The notes under the pieces were generated by a model, which did no database searches, had not been told where the DNA came from, and was given only the letters and a program-made list of their open reading frames with translations. Shown here one piece after another: positions 1 to 10,359 of a stretch of DNA of 64,000 nt (position 1 is its first letter; the number at the start of each line of letters is the position of its first letter). The position numbers and the translations under genes are program-made. This stretch comes from Mortierella sp. BCC40632 (Eukaryota; Mortierellomycota; Mortierellomycetes; Mortierellales; Mortierellaceae): assembly GCA_011634665.1 (NCBI GenBank), contig WAEK01000025.1:124001-188000 (forward strand), given 5' to 3'.

Positions 1-596
1 AGCGATCTGAGGACCATTATGGTGCAGAAGTAGAAGCGATGCTCCGGAAAGATCCATCATGAGTTCTATGGCCACGCGATTGGCCAACAAGGAACATTAA
101 ACGTGCCTGTGAAGACTCTATCGATCAAGCTGCATTTGATTCGCTAATACCCAATGAACCGTGGACTTACTATATGAGTTTCTGTTTGTGTAATGTACCT
201 CTGTTGTGGATTATCCATGGCACAGCCCTGCATAAGTTTGGCAGTGGATACAGCTCACGAGACGAGCGCCCACATGCCTTTTCCTTTTTTTATTTTATTT
301 AACGAAGAGTCTAGTAATAAAGAAACCTCATCTTTCTTTCTCTTTAATATTTTCCCTTCAGAAACCGCACACCTCCAAGTACTTGAGGGTATAAGAAAAG
401 CTCTCCGCGCTCGACTATACTTGAAGGTTCATTGCTCTGTGAAGGCACTTCCAATGCGAGTTTGTGTTTGTGTAATCTAGTCTACCTCTAAGTGCTTAAG
501 GATTTAAGTAAAACCAGAGGAGGGCGAGGGGCTTCGGGTCCCCCATCTAGGGAAGCATACCATCAGGTGCGCTGCTGGCGCGTCCGAACAAAAAGG

Positions 597-610
597 TATA
601 AAATATAAAA
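597..610 (+). promoter_or_regulatory. TATA-like element before secreted-protein gene
   Basis: An AT-rich block beginning TATAAAATATAAAA lies about 130 bp upstream of the ATG at 733. Position and composition fit a core promoter for the secreted protein gene. No other element is recognisable, and AT-rich runs are common in this window, so this is only a candidate. Confidence 0.35.
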
Positions 611-732
611 TACAAGAGGACCCCCTGACAAATTTCCATTGACACCACGGCTATTATTTGGTCCCGATTGTTCAGATTAAGCCACTCCTGCTTCCTCTCA
701 TTTCGTCCTCCCGTGGCTCCCTGTCTTCCAAG

Positions 733-1263
733 ATGAAGTTTACTAGATTCATCCCGGTCGCCCTAATCGTGGCCGTCCTCGTTGGCCCCCAAGCTGCTCA
801 AGCCGACCCCAACTGGAAGAACATGAACATGTATGAAGGCTTCCAGTATGGCGAGGCTGTCAAACGCTTCACTGGTCATCCGGAGGTCGACACCAACGGT
901 GTTGGTGGCTGCGCTGTTGCGGTAGTGGGCGTGATTGCTTGTGCTGTAGGCTTGGGTGCCTGTGTCATGGCGTCTAATCCAGCGACCATCGCCGGGTGTG
1001 AAGCCATGGGTGTCAGAACCTGGCTCACGGGCTTGATCGTGACTGGCGTGATCGCCATTACGCAAGAGTGCAAAAACATGGGCGCTGATTTTGACGGCCA
1101 CAAGTTTGCTGTCCAGTGCACTGTAGCCCAATATATCGTCTTCCATCCTCCTCCTAATGGCGTCCCGACTGATGTACGAAACTTTTACAAGAAGCAATGC
1201 TCTGACCAGTGCACCGATCCCAGAAAGTGCAAGAAGGTTATTATAAACGACTCCTCGGCCTAA
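733..1263 (+). CDS. Secreted Cys/Ala-rich hypothetical protein
   Basis: Intronless frame of about 176 residues. I chose the ATG at 733 because it opens a textbook signal peptide (MKFTRFIPVALIVAVLVG then PQAAQA before DPNW). The frame is open further upstream but without that context. The mature part has a short polar segment, then a long Ala/Val/Gly/Cys-rich hydrophobic stretch (residues ~75-125, starting GVGGCAVAVVGVIACAVG), then a polar Cys-rich tail (CSDQC, CTDPRKC). I recognise no family. The composition suggests a small secreted or membrane-active protein, possibly effector-like, but this is inference. A TATA-like box lies upstream. The gene appears intact, unlike most neighbours. Confidence 0.7.
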   Translation: MKFTRFIPVALIVAVLVGPQAAQADPNWKNMNMYEGFQYGEAVKRFTGHPEVDTNGVGGCAVAVVGVIACAVGLGACVMASNPATIAGCEAMGVRTWLTGLIVTGVIAITQECKNMGADFDGHKFAVQCTVAQYIVFHPPPNGVPTDVRNFYKKQCSDQCTDPRKCKKVIINDSSA

Positions 1264-1615
1264 TAATCCTGGATCCTTGCCTTCACGGAGGGGGGAGGGA
1301 CCATTTTTTTCATCCATCCTAGACCAGCGACCCTTTCCTGTGTAATTTTTCTATTCTTATTTCCACACGAAATACAACTGAAAATAAAGAAAAGAAAAAT
1401 CTAAATGGCTCATTTGATGAGCCCGACAAGAATTCGCTCATCTCAAACTTGTTGGAGGGCAAACAGATCTTGCCCAGAGCTACAGAAGTACCATAAACGT
1501 CTTCAATGGCATGCATGCCATAGATCTTGCCGCAAAGGCCGTGCGCATCAATAAACAGCACTGTCTTCTTTGAGCCCGTGCATGAGAGGATGCTGCAATT
1601 GATCCTCACAAGCTT

Positions 1616-1696
1616 TATCCCTTCGTCTGTCGCAAGTCACATAGTACTCCCGCAAAAATTGGAAGCGTTTTCGCTTCCAAAAGAGACGAAGGGATA
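1616..1696. repeat. Foldback palindrome with inner hairpin
   Basis: Outer arms TATCCCTTCGTCT (1616-1628) and AGACGAAGGGATA (1684-1696) are perfect 13-bp inverted repeats. Inside them, TTGGAAGCG (1659-1667) and CGCTTCCAA (1672-1680) form a 9-bp stem with a TTTT loop. An 81-bp nested palindrome like this resembles a foldback or MITE remnant. No clear target-site duplication is visible. It sits at the edge of the conserved 3' flank of CRN locus A. Confidence 0.55.
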
Positions 1697-1837
1697 GATT
1701 GCTCCTTTAGCGTGGCTTGTCCCGCGTGAGAGGTTTATGCTCATTCAATGAGCATTCGATATAGTGAACCTCACCTCCCGAGACTTCCTTTGCCAACAAC
1801 AAAGTGTCAGCTTTCCTGCCGCCTGACTGTGTTACTG

Positions 1838-1886
1838 TTGGAGGATTGGATGAGCCTGCGACAGCAGGCGATATCTAATCCTCCAA
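1838..1886. repeat. Imperfect hairpin at edge of CRN-A flank
   Basis: TTGGAGGATT (1838-1847) pairs with AATCCTCCAA (1877-1886), and GCCTGC (1854-1859) pairs with GCAGGC (1864-1869). It lies exactly where homology to the 3' flanks of the other CRN loci begins (about 1890 onward), so it may mark a recombination or insertion breakpoint. No known element is recognised. Confidence 0.4.
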
Positions 1887-2740
1887 ATATTACTCCGACT
1901 ACCGCAGCAACAAGTATAAAAGGAGGTCAAAACTATCAAGAAACTGCACAAACCTCTCATCCTCACTCTCTGATTGTTGACTGATATATCCGGAAGCAAC
2001 TGTCACCCTCTTTGATGCAGCCAACTACACTAGATCCCACTAACTCAATAATCAAAGCAGAAGCAAAGATTGACGGACAAAACACCTTTCATCCTGTTGC
2101 TGATCTCCCTCTGCCTTGAGCTTACCCTGATTAACATTGAACTAACCCAACTAACAATGTACTAACGCTGTACTAACACCCTCCACCTGTCGCTGCTCTC
2201 CCTATTCACTGTCGCCACTCATTCTCTGCATTGTCGCCGCTCTCCCGCAAACCTATCGCTGATATCCCTCGACGTCGTTGCCGTTCTCTCCACATACTTT
2301 CTGTCTGAAACTCACGTGCTGTTCAAACACATCGCCCCCTCCTGCTGCAGTTTCACCACTGTCGCTTTCACAGAATTTTCTGGTCCTCCCCCCCCCCCTC
2401 TCTGGTCACTCATATACAACACATCGTCGAGGCTGGGTAGCCGACCAAAGAAATAAAAGGAAAAGCACGTATCTGTTCTCATCCGCCTCGCCGTCGCATA
2501 CTACAATAGTAGTAACTCCTTCAAGAATTTGAAAGAATGTTGAGGACGATGCGAAGTCTTTGATATTCAATAAAAGATATTCATCATGCTATATAGATGC
2601 AAAGTACAGAAGAGTTGAAAAAATGATTGCGAACGCAGGGTATGACAACAAAGGGTATAGGCATTCGTTGGAGAAAAACAAGCTGGTCGAGGAAAAAATA
2701 ATAAGAGTGCCAACTAGGTTGAGGAAGGTGCAGTGATAGA

Positions 2741-4165
2741 CTAGCTTCTCTGCTTTTTGGAGCAATCCTCATCGTAACTATCCTCATCGTCAGCAGAACC
2801 CTTTCGTGCATTCTTGAGACGATCAATAAACTCTACATGATCCTTGGGGAAAATATCGCCGAAATTGTCATCACTGATGTTGATCACGACTTGTTGAACA
2901 CCTGTGGGATCCTTTGGGAGACTGGATGCTGCTGGCAGTTTGTCCGTCCACTTAATAGGATATGCAACCGATCATGCTGATGTAGACGTTGTCAGGGCAA
3001 TACTTGCGAAATGTCTTAGTGTGACCCTCAATTTTAGGGGCTGAAACTGTGCTGAGTGCTTCGCTCCAATCCTTCTCCGAGAGTTAGACGACCATTGATG
3101 TAGTTTCATCTGCACAAAAAACAGGAACTAGCCGAACGCCATCGATCCGAATGAAGAAAACCGAGTCTGGTCCCGACGGTTTGGACTTGGGGAAGAAAAA
3201 TGGGGCCACAGGCATGCTGTTGCGAGTTGACTGGTGGTTAACATGAGCGTCCATGAAATCCTCCATTGATATCGTCGCGTGAGTTGTGCCTTGCTCGAGT
3301 CCAGGCTCCCTCCACCCAACAATCTCCACCTTGCCGACAAGAGCTGGACACATGTCAGCGATGGGGGGGGTTCGTGTGGCCAATCTGATAGAGGTTGTTT
3401 GTTGACTGTCTCACTAAAGACACTCATCATGTACCTCTCAAACACACATCTTTGATCAGAGGCCGTTGCTTTCACCATCCGTTTCCAGACCTCCTTCTTG
3501 AAGTATGGGTCTGTGGCCATAAAATAGTTCTCCACAGCCTTGGAAACGAAGGGCTCGTCCAAAACGGTAGTAGCCTTACCCGAGATGATTTTGATACGGC
3601 CAAAAGCGTGCTCAACCAACTGAGGGTCCACCTCCTTGAGGACAAGGTCATGACTTCCAAACATGCAACGCTGGTACATTAGGAGGCCAAGCATGTTATC
3701 GATAGAGTCCACAAGCTGATCCTTGTATTTGTTGTGTTTGTCATGGAGGCGGTTTAGCTCATAACACAAGTTACCCTTGATGCGTCGATTCGACCAAGAG
3801 ACCAGCCTGTCCTCTGCATCCTCGATGGTTCTCTCCCATGTCCCAGGGTCATTGGATTCGACGATCCTCTCAATAGACAGGGAGATGATAATGCTACAGG
3901 TGTTTAGCGTACTGGATATGGAATCATTCTGTTGGACCCTTCCTTCATGTTCATCAAGTTAACATACCAATTGCTGCTATAGCCGGTCGATAGTGGCCTA
4001 CAAATTTTGGAATAGCATGTCGACCGTCTCCTGGGAGAGAAATTTGTCCCATTCCTGCTTTGATTGATCGTCGTGCAAAGATTCTCTAACTCGGGAAATG
4101 TACGCGCGTATTGACTCTTTGTCTGTCCAGCCAGGAAACTCGAGATACTTTTTTTTTTTTTTTTT
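2741..4165 (-). pseudogene. CRN locus A: truncated Crinkler, C-terminal half
   Basis: Fragment of a Crinkler-type effector. It keeps the region after the NTPase core (EFPGWTDKESIRAYISR), the helical middle (SHDLVLKEVDPQLVEHAFGR) and the restriction-endonuclease-like C-terminus ending in CSKKQRS. It is nearly identical to CRN C (15.3-16.7 kb). The CRN N-terminus and P-loop are missing: the copy stops at a poly-T tract (4148-4168) and unrelated sequence follows. Breaks include a 1-nt change near 4005, an expanded G run near 3363, and an extra base near 2968 that is also present in CRN C. The shared break shows A and C descend from one already dead copy. Minus-strand stop at 2741-2743. Confidence 0.8.
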
Positions 4166-4374
4166 TTTTACTTGTAGGCCCCCACATTTTGACAATGAAG
4201 GTGATGAGGGCAAAGAGGTGCATTGTTGCTGAGCGAGAAGGAGGAGGAAGAGAGAAATCCAAGGCAGAGTCAGAGTAGGGATCAAAATTTGATAGAATCA
4301 AACTACCAGAGTTCAGCCGCACCCGACAAGTATCCGATTCAAAAGAGAAAAAGAATAATGGTATGTCGAAACAT

Positions 4375-4795
4375 ACAAATCTGTAGAACAATGGGCGTAA
4401 TCTCAGCAGCTCGTAGCAACAAGGCTACTCGACTGCTTACAATACCCTGTTCAATTAAAGTCGTCTGCAATGGATTTGTCTCTTCCAATATTTTGTTTTA
4501 AAAGCAGGTGCCTCACAGCGCCTTTCCGCACTGCAAGACCTCCCCACGTAGTATGACTCAGAACACCCCCACGGGAGTGTATTCGTATTCAACTAGATAT
4601 CGGAAAAGGCGGTAATCGTCGCCGTCTAGCCTGGATTCTGACTTAGAAGCGTTCAGCCATAATCCAACGGATGATAGCTTCGGGTCATTGCCTGCTCAGG
4701 CAGACCCAAATACCAATTATCCGAATGAAGTGTACCTCTCGTACTAACTTCAATTACTATTGCAACAACACTTCATCAGTAGGTAAGTAAAAAAG

Positions 4796-4837
<42 letters not shown>

Positions 4838-4956
4838 ATTAGTGGGTGAACAATCCAACGCTTACTGAATTCTACTTCAGTATGATAGGAAGAGCCGACA
4901 TCGAAGGGTCAAAAAGCAACGTCGCTATGAACGCTTGGCTGCCACAAGCCAGTTAT
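4375..4956 (-). rRNA. 28S rRNA 3'-end fragment (copy B)
   Basis: Read on the minus strand this is the 3'-terminal ~580 nt of fungal 28S rRNA. It contains GGCTTGTGGCAGCCAAGCG, the sarcin-ricin region (GTACGAGAGGAAC-like, slightly altered) and the terminal TAAGCAGTCGAGTAGCC...ATTTGT. It starts abruptly at ATAACTGGC with no upstream 28S, and a (TAA)n run precedes it. The 3'-ETS hairpin (stem GTATGT/ACATAC, loop TTCG) at 4361-4376 is retained. It is a dispersed fragment, not a functional rDNA unit. Confidence 0.92.
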
Positions 4957-6001
4957 TATTATTATTATTAATACTCTTTAATAATCTTTCTCCTACATCT
5001 TTCAAAAACTTACTAGACAACTCTGGACAGACTTGATCGGGAAAGTGTGAATCAAGAGTGAATCTTGGCATGGCTTAAATAAATTTCAAAAAGTGCTGCG
5101 CATTTTACACATTTACTACGCAATGTTGTCGGATTATCTCTCTCGGAGCATTTATCTCGCGCCACTGGAGCATATGACCAACGCCACCTTCAGATATTAC
5201 TCCGATTGCCGCAGCAACAAGTATAAAAGAGGTCAAAACTATCAAGAAACTACACTAACCTCTCGTCCTCTCCTCTGATTTTCGACTAATAGTTCCGAAG
5301 CAATTTTCCTCTTTGATGCAGCCAACTAAACTAGTTATCACCAACTCAATAAACAAAGCAAAAGCAAGGACTGAAGGATAAAATACCTCCATGCTGTCGT
5401 TGATCTCCTCTGACCTGAACTAACTCTCACTAACATTATACTAACGCGACTAACATTGTACTAACACTGTACTGACGCTGTACTAACACCCTTCACCCTG
5501 TCGCTGCTCTCTTTTATTACTGTCACTACTCATCCTCTGCATTATCGCTATTCTCCCTCGGTGCTGTCGCTGTTCTCCCTTGTATTCTCTATCCTCTCAC
5601 GCTGTTCTAACACATCGCCCCCTCCTGTTGAAGTCTCACCCTTGCCATCACAATACATCCTGGTCTTCCTCTTCCTCTCTGGTCACTCTTCCACAACATC
5701 GTCGAGGCTGAGTAAATATCCAAAAGCAAAAAAAAAAAAAAAAACACTTGTTCGGTCACAATCGTCTCGCACTGCATACAATAATAACTTCTTTAAGAAT
5801 TTGAAAAGATTGCTTAGGACGATGTGGACTCCTTGATATCCAACTAAAAGATATCTGTCATGCTAAAAGATGTAAAGTGCTATCGGGGCAGAAGAGTTGA
5901 AGGAATGATTGCGACAACAAAAGGTATAAGTATTTGATGGCTGATCGAAGAAAAAAAATAAAAGGAGTGGCCTACGAGGCTGAAGAGGGTGCAGTGGTAG
6001 A
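4957..6001 (-). other. Conserved CRN 3' flank ending in (TAA)n
   Basis: About 1 kb separates the CRN B stop from the 28S fragment. It is non-coding in all frames but closely conserved with 14219-15324 (CRN C) and, inverted, with 31054-32097 (CRN D). Shared landmarks are a block with AGTATAAAAGAGGTC, a run of ACTAACA-type short repeats, and the (TAA)n run joined to 28S. Conservation of non-coding flank and junction implies the whole unit moved or duplicated as one block. Confidence 0.75.
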
Positions 6002-9000
6002 CTAGCTCCTCTGCTTTTTGGAGCAATCCTCATCGTTACTATCCTCATCGTCAGCAGAACGCTTTCGCGCATTCTTGAGACGGTCAATGAACTCTACATG
6101 ATCCTTGGGGAAGATATCGCCGAAATTATCATCACCGATGTTGATCACGACTTGTTGAACATCACTGGGGTCCTTCGGGAGATCAGATGCTGCTGGCAGC
6201 TTGTCCGTCCACCGAGTAGGGTATGCGACAATCATGCTGATGTAGACATTTTCAGGACAGAACTTGCGAAATGTCTTTGCGTGACCCTCGATTTTAGGAG
6301 CCGAGACTGTGCTGAGTGCCTCATTCCAGTCCTTCTCTGAAAAGTTGGATGACCCTTGATGCAGCTTCATCTGAACAAAAACAGGTACTAACCGAGAACC
6401 ATCGATCAGAATAAAGAAAACCAAATCCGGCCCCGACGGCTTGGACTTGGGGAAGAAGACTGGGGCGACAGCCATGTTGTTTCGAGTTGACTGTTGGTTG
6501 ACATGGGCATCCATGAAATCCTCCATCGACATTGTTGCATGAGTCGTGCCTTGCTCGAGTCCAGGTTCTCTCTACCCAACGATCTCCACTTTACCGACGA
6601 GAGCTGGGCACATTTCAGAAATGGCAGGCTGATGCGGCCAATCCGATAGGGATTGTTTGTTGAATGTCTCGCTAAACACATTCATCATGAACCTCTCAAA
6701 CACACATCCTTGATCAGAGGCTGTTGCTTTCACCATCCGTTTCCGGACCTCCTTCTTGAAGTAGGGATCTGTGGCCATGAAATAGTTCTCTACAGCCTTG
6801 GAAACGAAGGGCTCGTCCAAAACGGTTGTAGCCTTACCTGAGATGATTTTGATCCGACCAAACGCATGCTCCACCAACTGAGGGTCTACCTCCTTGAGGA
6901 CAAGGTCGTGACTCCCAAACATGCATCTCTGATACATGAGGAGGCCGAGCATGCTCTCGATGGAATCCGCAAGTCGATGTTTGCATTGGTTGTGTTTGTC
7001 GTGAAGGCGCCTGATCTCGTAGCAAATATTGCCTTTGATGTGTCGATTTGCCCAAGATACTAGCCTATCCTCAGCATCTTCGATGGTCTTCCTCCATGTA
7101 CCAGGGCCGTTGTTTTCAATAGTCCTCTCTATAGACAGAAAGACATTAAGGTTGCAGGTGTTGAGCATACTGGACATGAGCTCATCTAGGCCTCTCCAAT
7201 CATGCTAGTATCAAGTTAACATACCAATTGCTGCAATAGCAGGACGTTAGCGACCCGTAAACTTTTCGTACAGCATGTCGGATGCTTCTGGTGGGAGTTG
7301 GTCCTCTAGAGTCAATTTGAACTGGTCGTCTTTCAGACAGGTCTGCACCCGAGAAATGTAGGCTGTGATCGAGTCCTTGTCAGTCCAGCCTGGGAATTCC
7401 AGGAAATCGAATGGAGTGGAACTATCTTTCAGGTCCGAGCCAGAACTCTGAACCCAGAAGAGCGTAGCAATGCTAAGTCCTGTGCCGCACGTAACTAGTG
7501 TGAGCTGATGCTGACCGATGTCTCGGAACGCATGGAGGATAGGTGAAAGCAATGGCCGAGCAGGGTTCACAAAGTCTGACTCTGATTTGAACGAGTCGTT
7601 GAAACTGTCGCGCAGAATCTGTGCCTCGTCATTGATGATCAGCAGTCGGGTATTGTCCTTGATCTTTGGTAGACATCCACGGTTGAACAAGACGTGCTTT
7701 GGCATCCGCGTGCATGTTACGAATCAGTAGCGAGAGAGGGAGTAAGCCGTGATGCTGAAGTTCAAGGAGTTTGGTAAAGAGCGAGTTAAAAATGTCCTCC
7801 AATAGAACATGAGGACACACTTGAAGCAGAGCCCAACGTGCACTGGTAAACGTGTCACCACAGCCAGGGACGCTCAGACAGTACCTGAAGACAAGAAGCC
7901 GAGAGAGGAATAGCAACTGTGTAATCTTCTGTGCAAAATAGTTGTTGGTTTCAAAATCTACGACAGCAGAAGTGTCCTGGAGATCCTTTAAGCGTTGGCG
8001 GACGGTGTTGTGAAGTGTCATCATATCCGCAGAACCCCAATCGTCATCAGAAGCATTGAAGTAGAATCCCCAGTGTTGAGAGAGAAGCTCAATCACAGCG
8101 CGAGTTTTGCCACAGCCTATGCCAGTTCAGTTGAAGAAAGTATTGATCAGGAAGGCAATTGACATGAACATTGTCGCTACAGACTGTGCATTGTCGAGGG
8201 CATCAAAAATTACCAGACACGCCAAAGATGGATATGTTGAACCGATTGTTCTCATCTACAAGCTTGAGAATGGATCCGGCTGCGAGATTCCTTGACACTG
8301 AATCGGGTTTGGAAGGGTCAGGGAGGTCCATGAATAGAAGACTAGGCCGGCTTGTTGGTGCTTTCCCTAGTCCTCGGCGCCATGCTCTAGGAGTCCTTGA
8401 ATGTTTCCTGTGGTGGTTGGAAGCTGTCCTTGGCCATTCACAAACGCGTCGAGAAACTTGGCAATGTCTGATCCTGGTGCAAAGAACTTTTCCGTGATTG
8501 TTTTGATGTCGGCATGGAGGTCGCCTAGTTGTATGAGAGAATGGATGTGGTATTAGAGCCACCAAAAAAAAAAAAAAAAAAGAGACAACAGAGTTGGGGT
8601 GATTTCATACCTGACAGCGGCGTACTGGGACGATAACCATCTGAATGGTAGCCAGGAAGTGGGGTCAATGAGCGAGAAGGTGCAGGCGCATGGACTAGAA
8701 ATGAAAAAGAATAGGGTTAGTCTGTTGAAAAAACTCATGCTGACAGGATCAATCAACAAGACGCGTCTCAAATACCTTGGGGAGGAGGCCGCTGGACAAT
8801 GATGTGGATTGTCTTTTTGGGAGGCGCCTCTGGAATGGCATCAGTAATGTCATCTGTCTCATCAAGCTCCTCTTTCGATGGGACATTAGCGAGCCAGATT
8901 TCTTTGCGGTCTTTCTTAGGTGCGACAGGGACAGAGGCCATCCATAGAGTGAGGTCCTTGGCGGTAATGTCGTCAAAATCAGGAGTCTGTTCAGCTTTGA

Positions 9001-9106
9001 TGAGCCTCTTGAGCTCCCCGATTGTCTTGGAAGAGTCAATCGTGACAGGGAACGCGGTACTCTCTCCATCAACAAGGCAGAACAGGGTCAAGGTGCTGGA
9101 AGTCAT
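6002..9106 (-). pseudogene. CRN locus B: Crinkler NTPase-nuclease, decayed
   Basis: Crinkler effector gene. Exon 1 (9106-8776) is an intact CRN N-terminal translocation-type domain (LFCLVDGE, then TIGELKRLIKAE, ending PPPQG). Exon 2 (8694-8611) encodes a Ser/Pro-rich linker. Exon 3 begins at 8524 after an intron with a long poly-T tract. Next come a P-loop NTPase (FYFNASDDDWGS, IINDEAQ Walker B, TLVTCGTGLS sensor), a helical region and a restriction-endonuclease-like domain with ILIDG...VFVQMK (D...QxK). Breaks: 1-nt shifts near 8390 and 7683, stop codons at 7247 and 6572. CRN proteins are known as secreted effectors; P-loop plus nuclease architectures are described for the family. This copy cannot make the full protein. 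Confidence 0.85.
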
Positions 9107-9500
9107 GGTGAGAAGCATCGATGAAATGGAGAAGAGGAAAAAGCGATGGCTACAGAAGGAACGAAGGCTGTTGAGGAAGCGATGGGGTGAAGAGAAAGTG
9201 AAGGATGAAAGAAAAGAGAAAGCAAGGGATTAAAAAGGAAGAGGAAGAAGGGATGGAAAGGCGTGAGAACGGTGGCAAAAAGCAAGGATTATTATAGATA
9301 CAAAAAAGTAAGGTCAAAAGAGAGCGTGGGAGCGGTAATGGCAATGGAGTAGAGAAAAAGATATGAGTGAGGAGGATGACATTGCAAAGAGACGCGCCGA
9401 ACGAAAGTGTATGGTAGTGACAGATGGAGCTGTAAGGTTGATGGGAGATGCAGCAGCTGCGACAGGTAGAAAATCGGCGACGTATCAAAGTGGCTTGGCG
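9107..9500 (-). promoter_or_regulatory. Conserved CRN promoter block (B)
   Basis: Upstream of CRN B the minus strand is pyrimidine-rich and matches the upstream region of CRN D (27520-27913). It partly matches CRN C (18598-18910) as well: shared CTCTTTTGACCTTACTTTTT, GCCACCGTTCTCACGCC and TTTTTAATCCC. This long non-coding conservation defines the 5' part of the mobile or duplicated CRN unit. No specific factor site can be named. Confidence 0.55.
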
Positions 9501-9713
9501 CCATGGAAGCCCTCCCATCACTCATCTTCGCCCCACCATCATCGCCTCCAAACCACTCATCATCACCTTTCCCTCTTGTCATCCTTCGCTCTCTCTCTCT
9601 CTCTCTTATATTCGCCCCCTCCCTTGTTCACCTGGTATGAGACGTAACCACAGCATATGATTGGATTAAACACAAGCACACTTAATGCGACACAGCTCTC
9701 CCGCGCCTTTGGT

Positions 9714-10134
9714 CAACCCTCTGGAGAAAACTGAGAGGAATGCCGAGCCACGCTCCTTGGGTCGAACATCGCCTGTAGCCTGCATGGTTCTGTTCCTCCC
9801 GTAGCCATGGAATTCTCGCTAATGACAAGAGAAGCCATAGGCGAAAGACCTTGGTTCTCGATTGTTGCATCTGCTCTTTCGAGTTAAATCGCCATCCACC
9901 CTCTAATCGCGTGTGCCTTGTGAAGTTGAGAACTGGACATGGTTCCCTGACGCCGTTGGTCGCACCTTCGGGGAGCTTTGTGAAAGGAAATTATAGTTCC
10001 GGAACCCAATATTGGCCGCCGCTATAGTTGCCGAGCCCCGCTCTTTGGAGAGGATGCAATACGATTAGTTTCTGTATTGCCCATTCTTATCCATAGCCAT
10101 GGCTCTCTCGCCCTTTTTTTGACCAGAGAGAGCC
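9714..10134. repeat. Gene-free stretch with two diverged hairpin blocks
   Basis: No gene is seen between the CRN B promoter and the gene at 10360. Two diverged copies of a block occur at about 9745-9845 and 10028-10134: each has TGCCGAGCC(A/C)CGCTC, then a CATGG, then an inverted repeat. The second ends in GGCTCTCTC (10101-10109) and GAGAGAGCC (10126-10134). Function unknown; possibly an old tandem duplication. Confidence 0.35.
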
Positions 10135-10359
10135 TTGGTGGTAGACCTGGGTACTGATAGATTTACTATCGGTTTGAATCGCCAAACTTTCATTTAGTCG
10201 AAACTGCCCTTATTTTGCATTGAAAGCTCAGTACTGAATGCACATATGTATTTTTACTAATGTTGTTCTTACTCTCTCCCCTTTTGTCTCAACCTGATCA
10301 ACACCGACAACATCGACCAAGAAAACGGGACTCAGGAAGGTAGTTCTTGCTTAGAACAC

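Noticed and set aside
3..62. Possible 3' end of a gene cut by the left edge
   Set aside because: About 19 open codons ending in TGA, with no motif or splice evidence; too short to support.
193..480. 95-residue plus-strand frame
   Set aside because: Low-complexity, no domain or signal, not supported by neighbouring structure.
9363..9660. Overlapping plus-strand frames upstream of CRN B
   Set aside because: They are shadows in the conserved CRN promoter block, which is non-coding in the other units.
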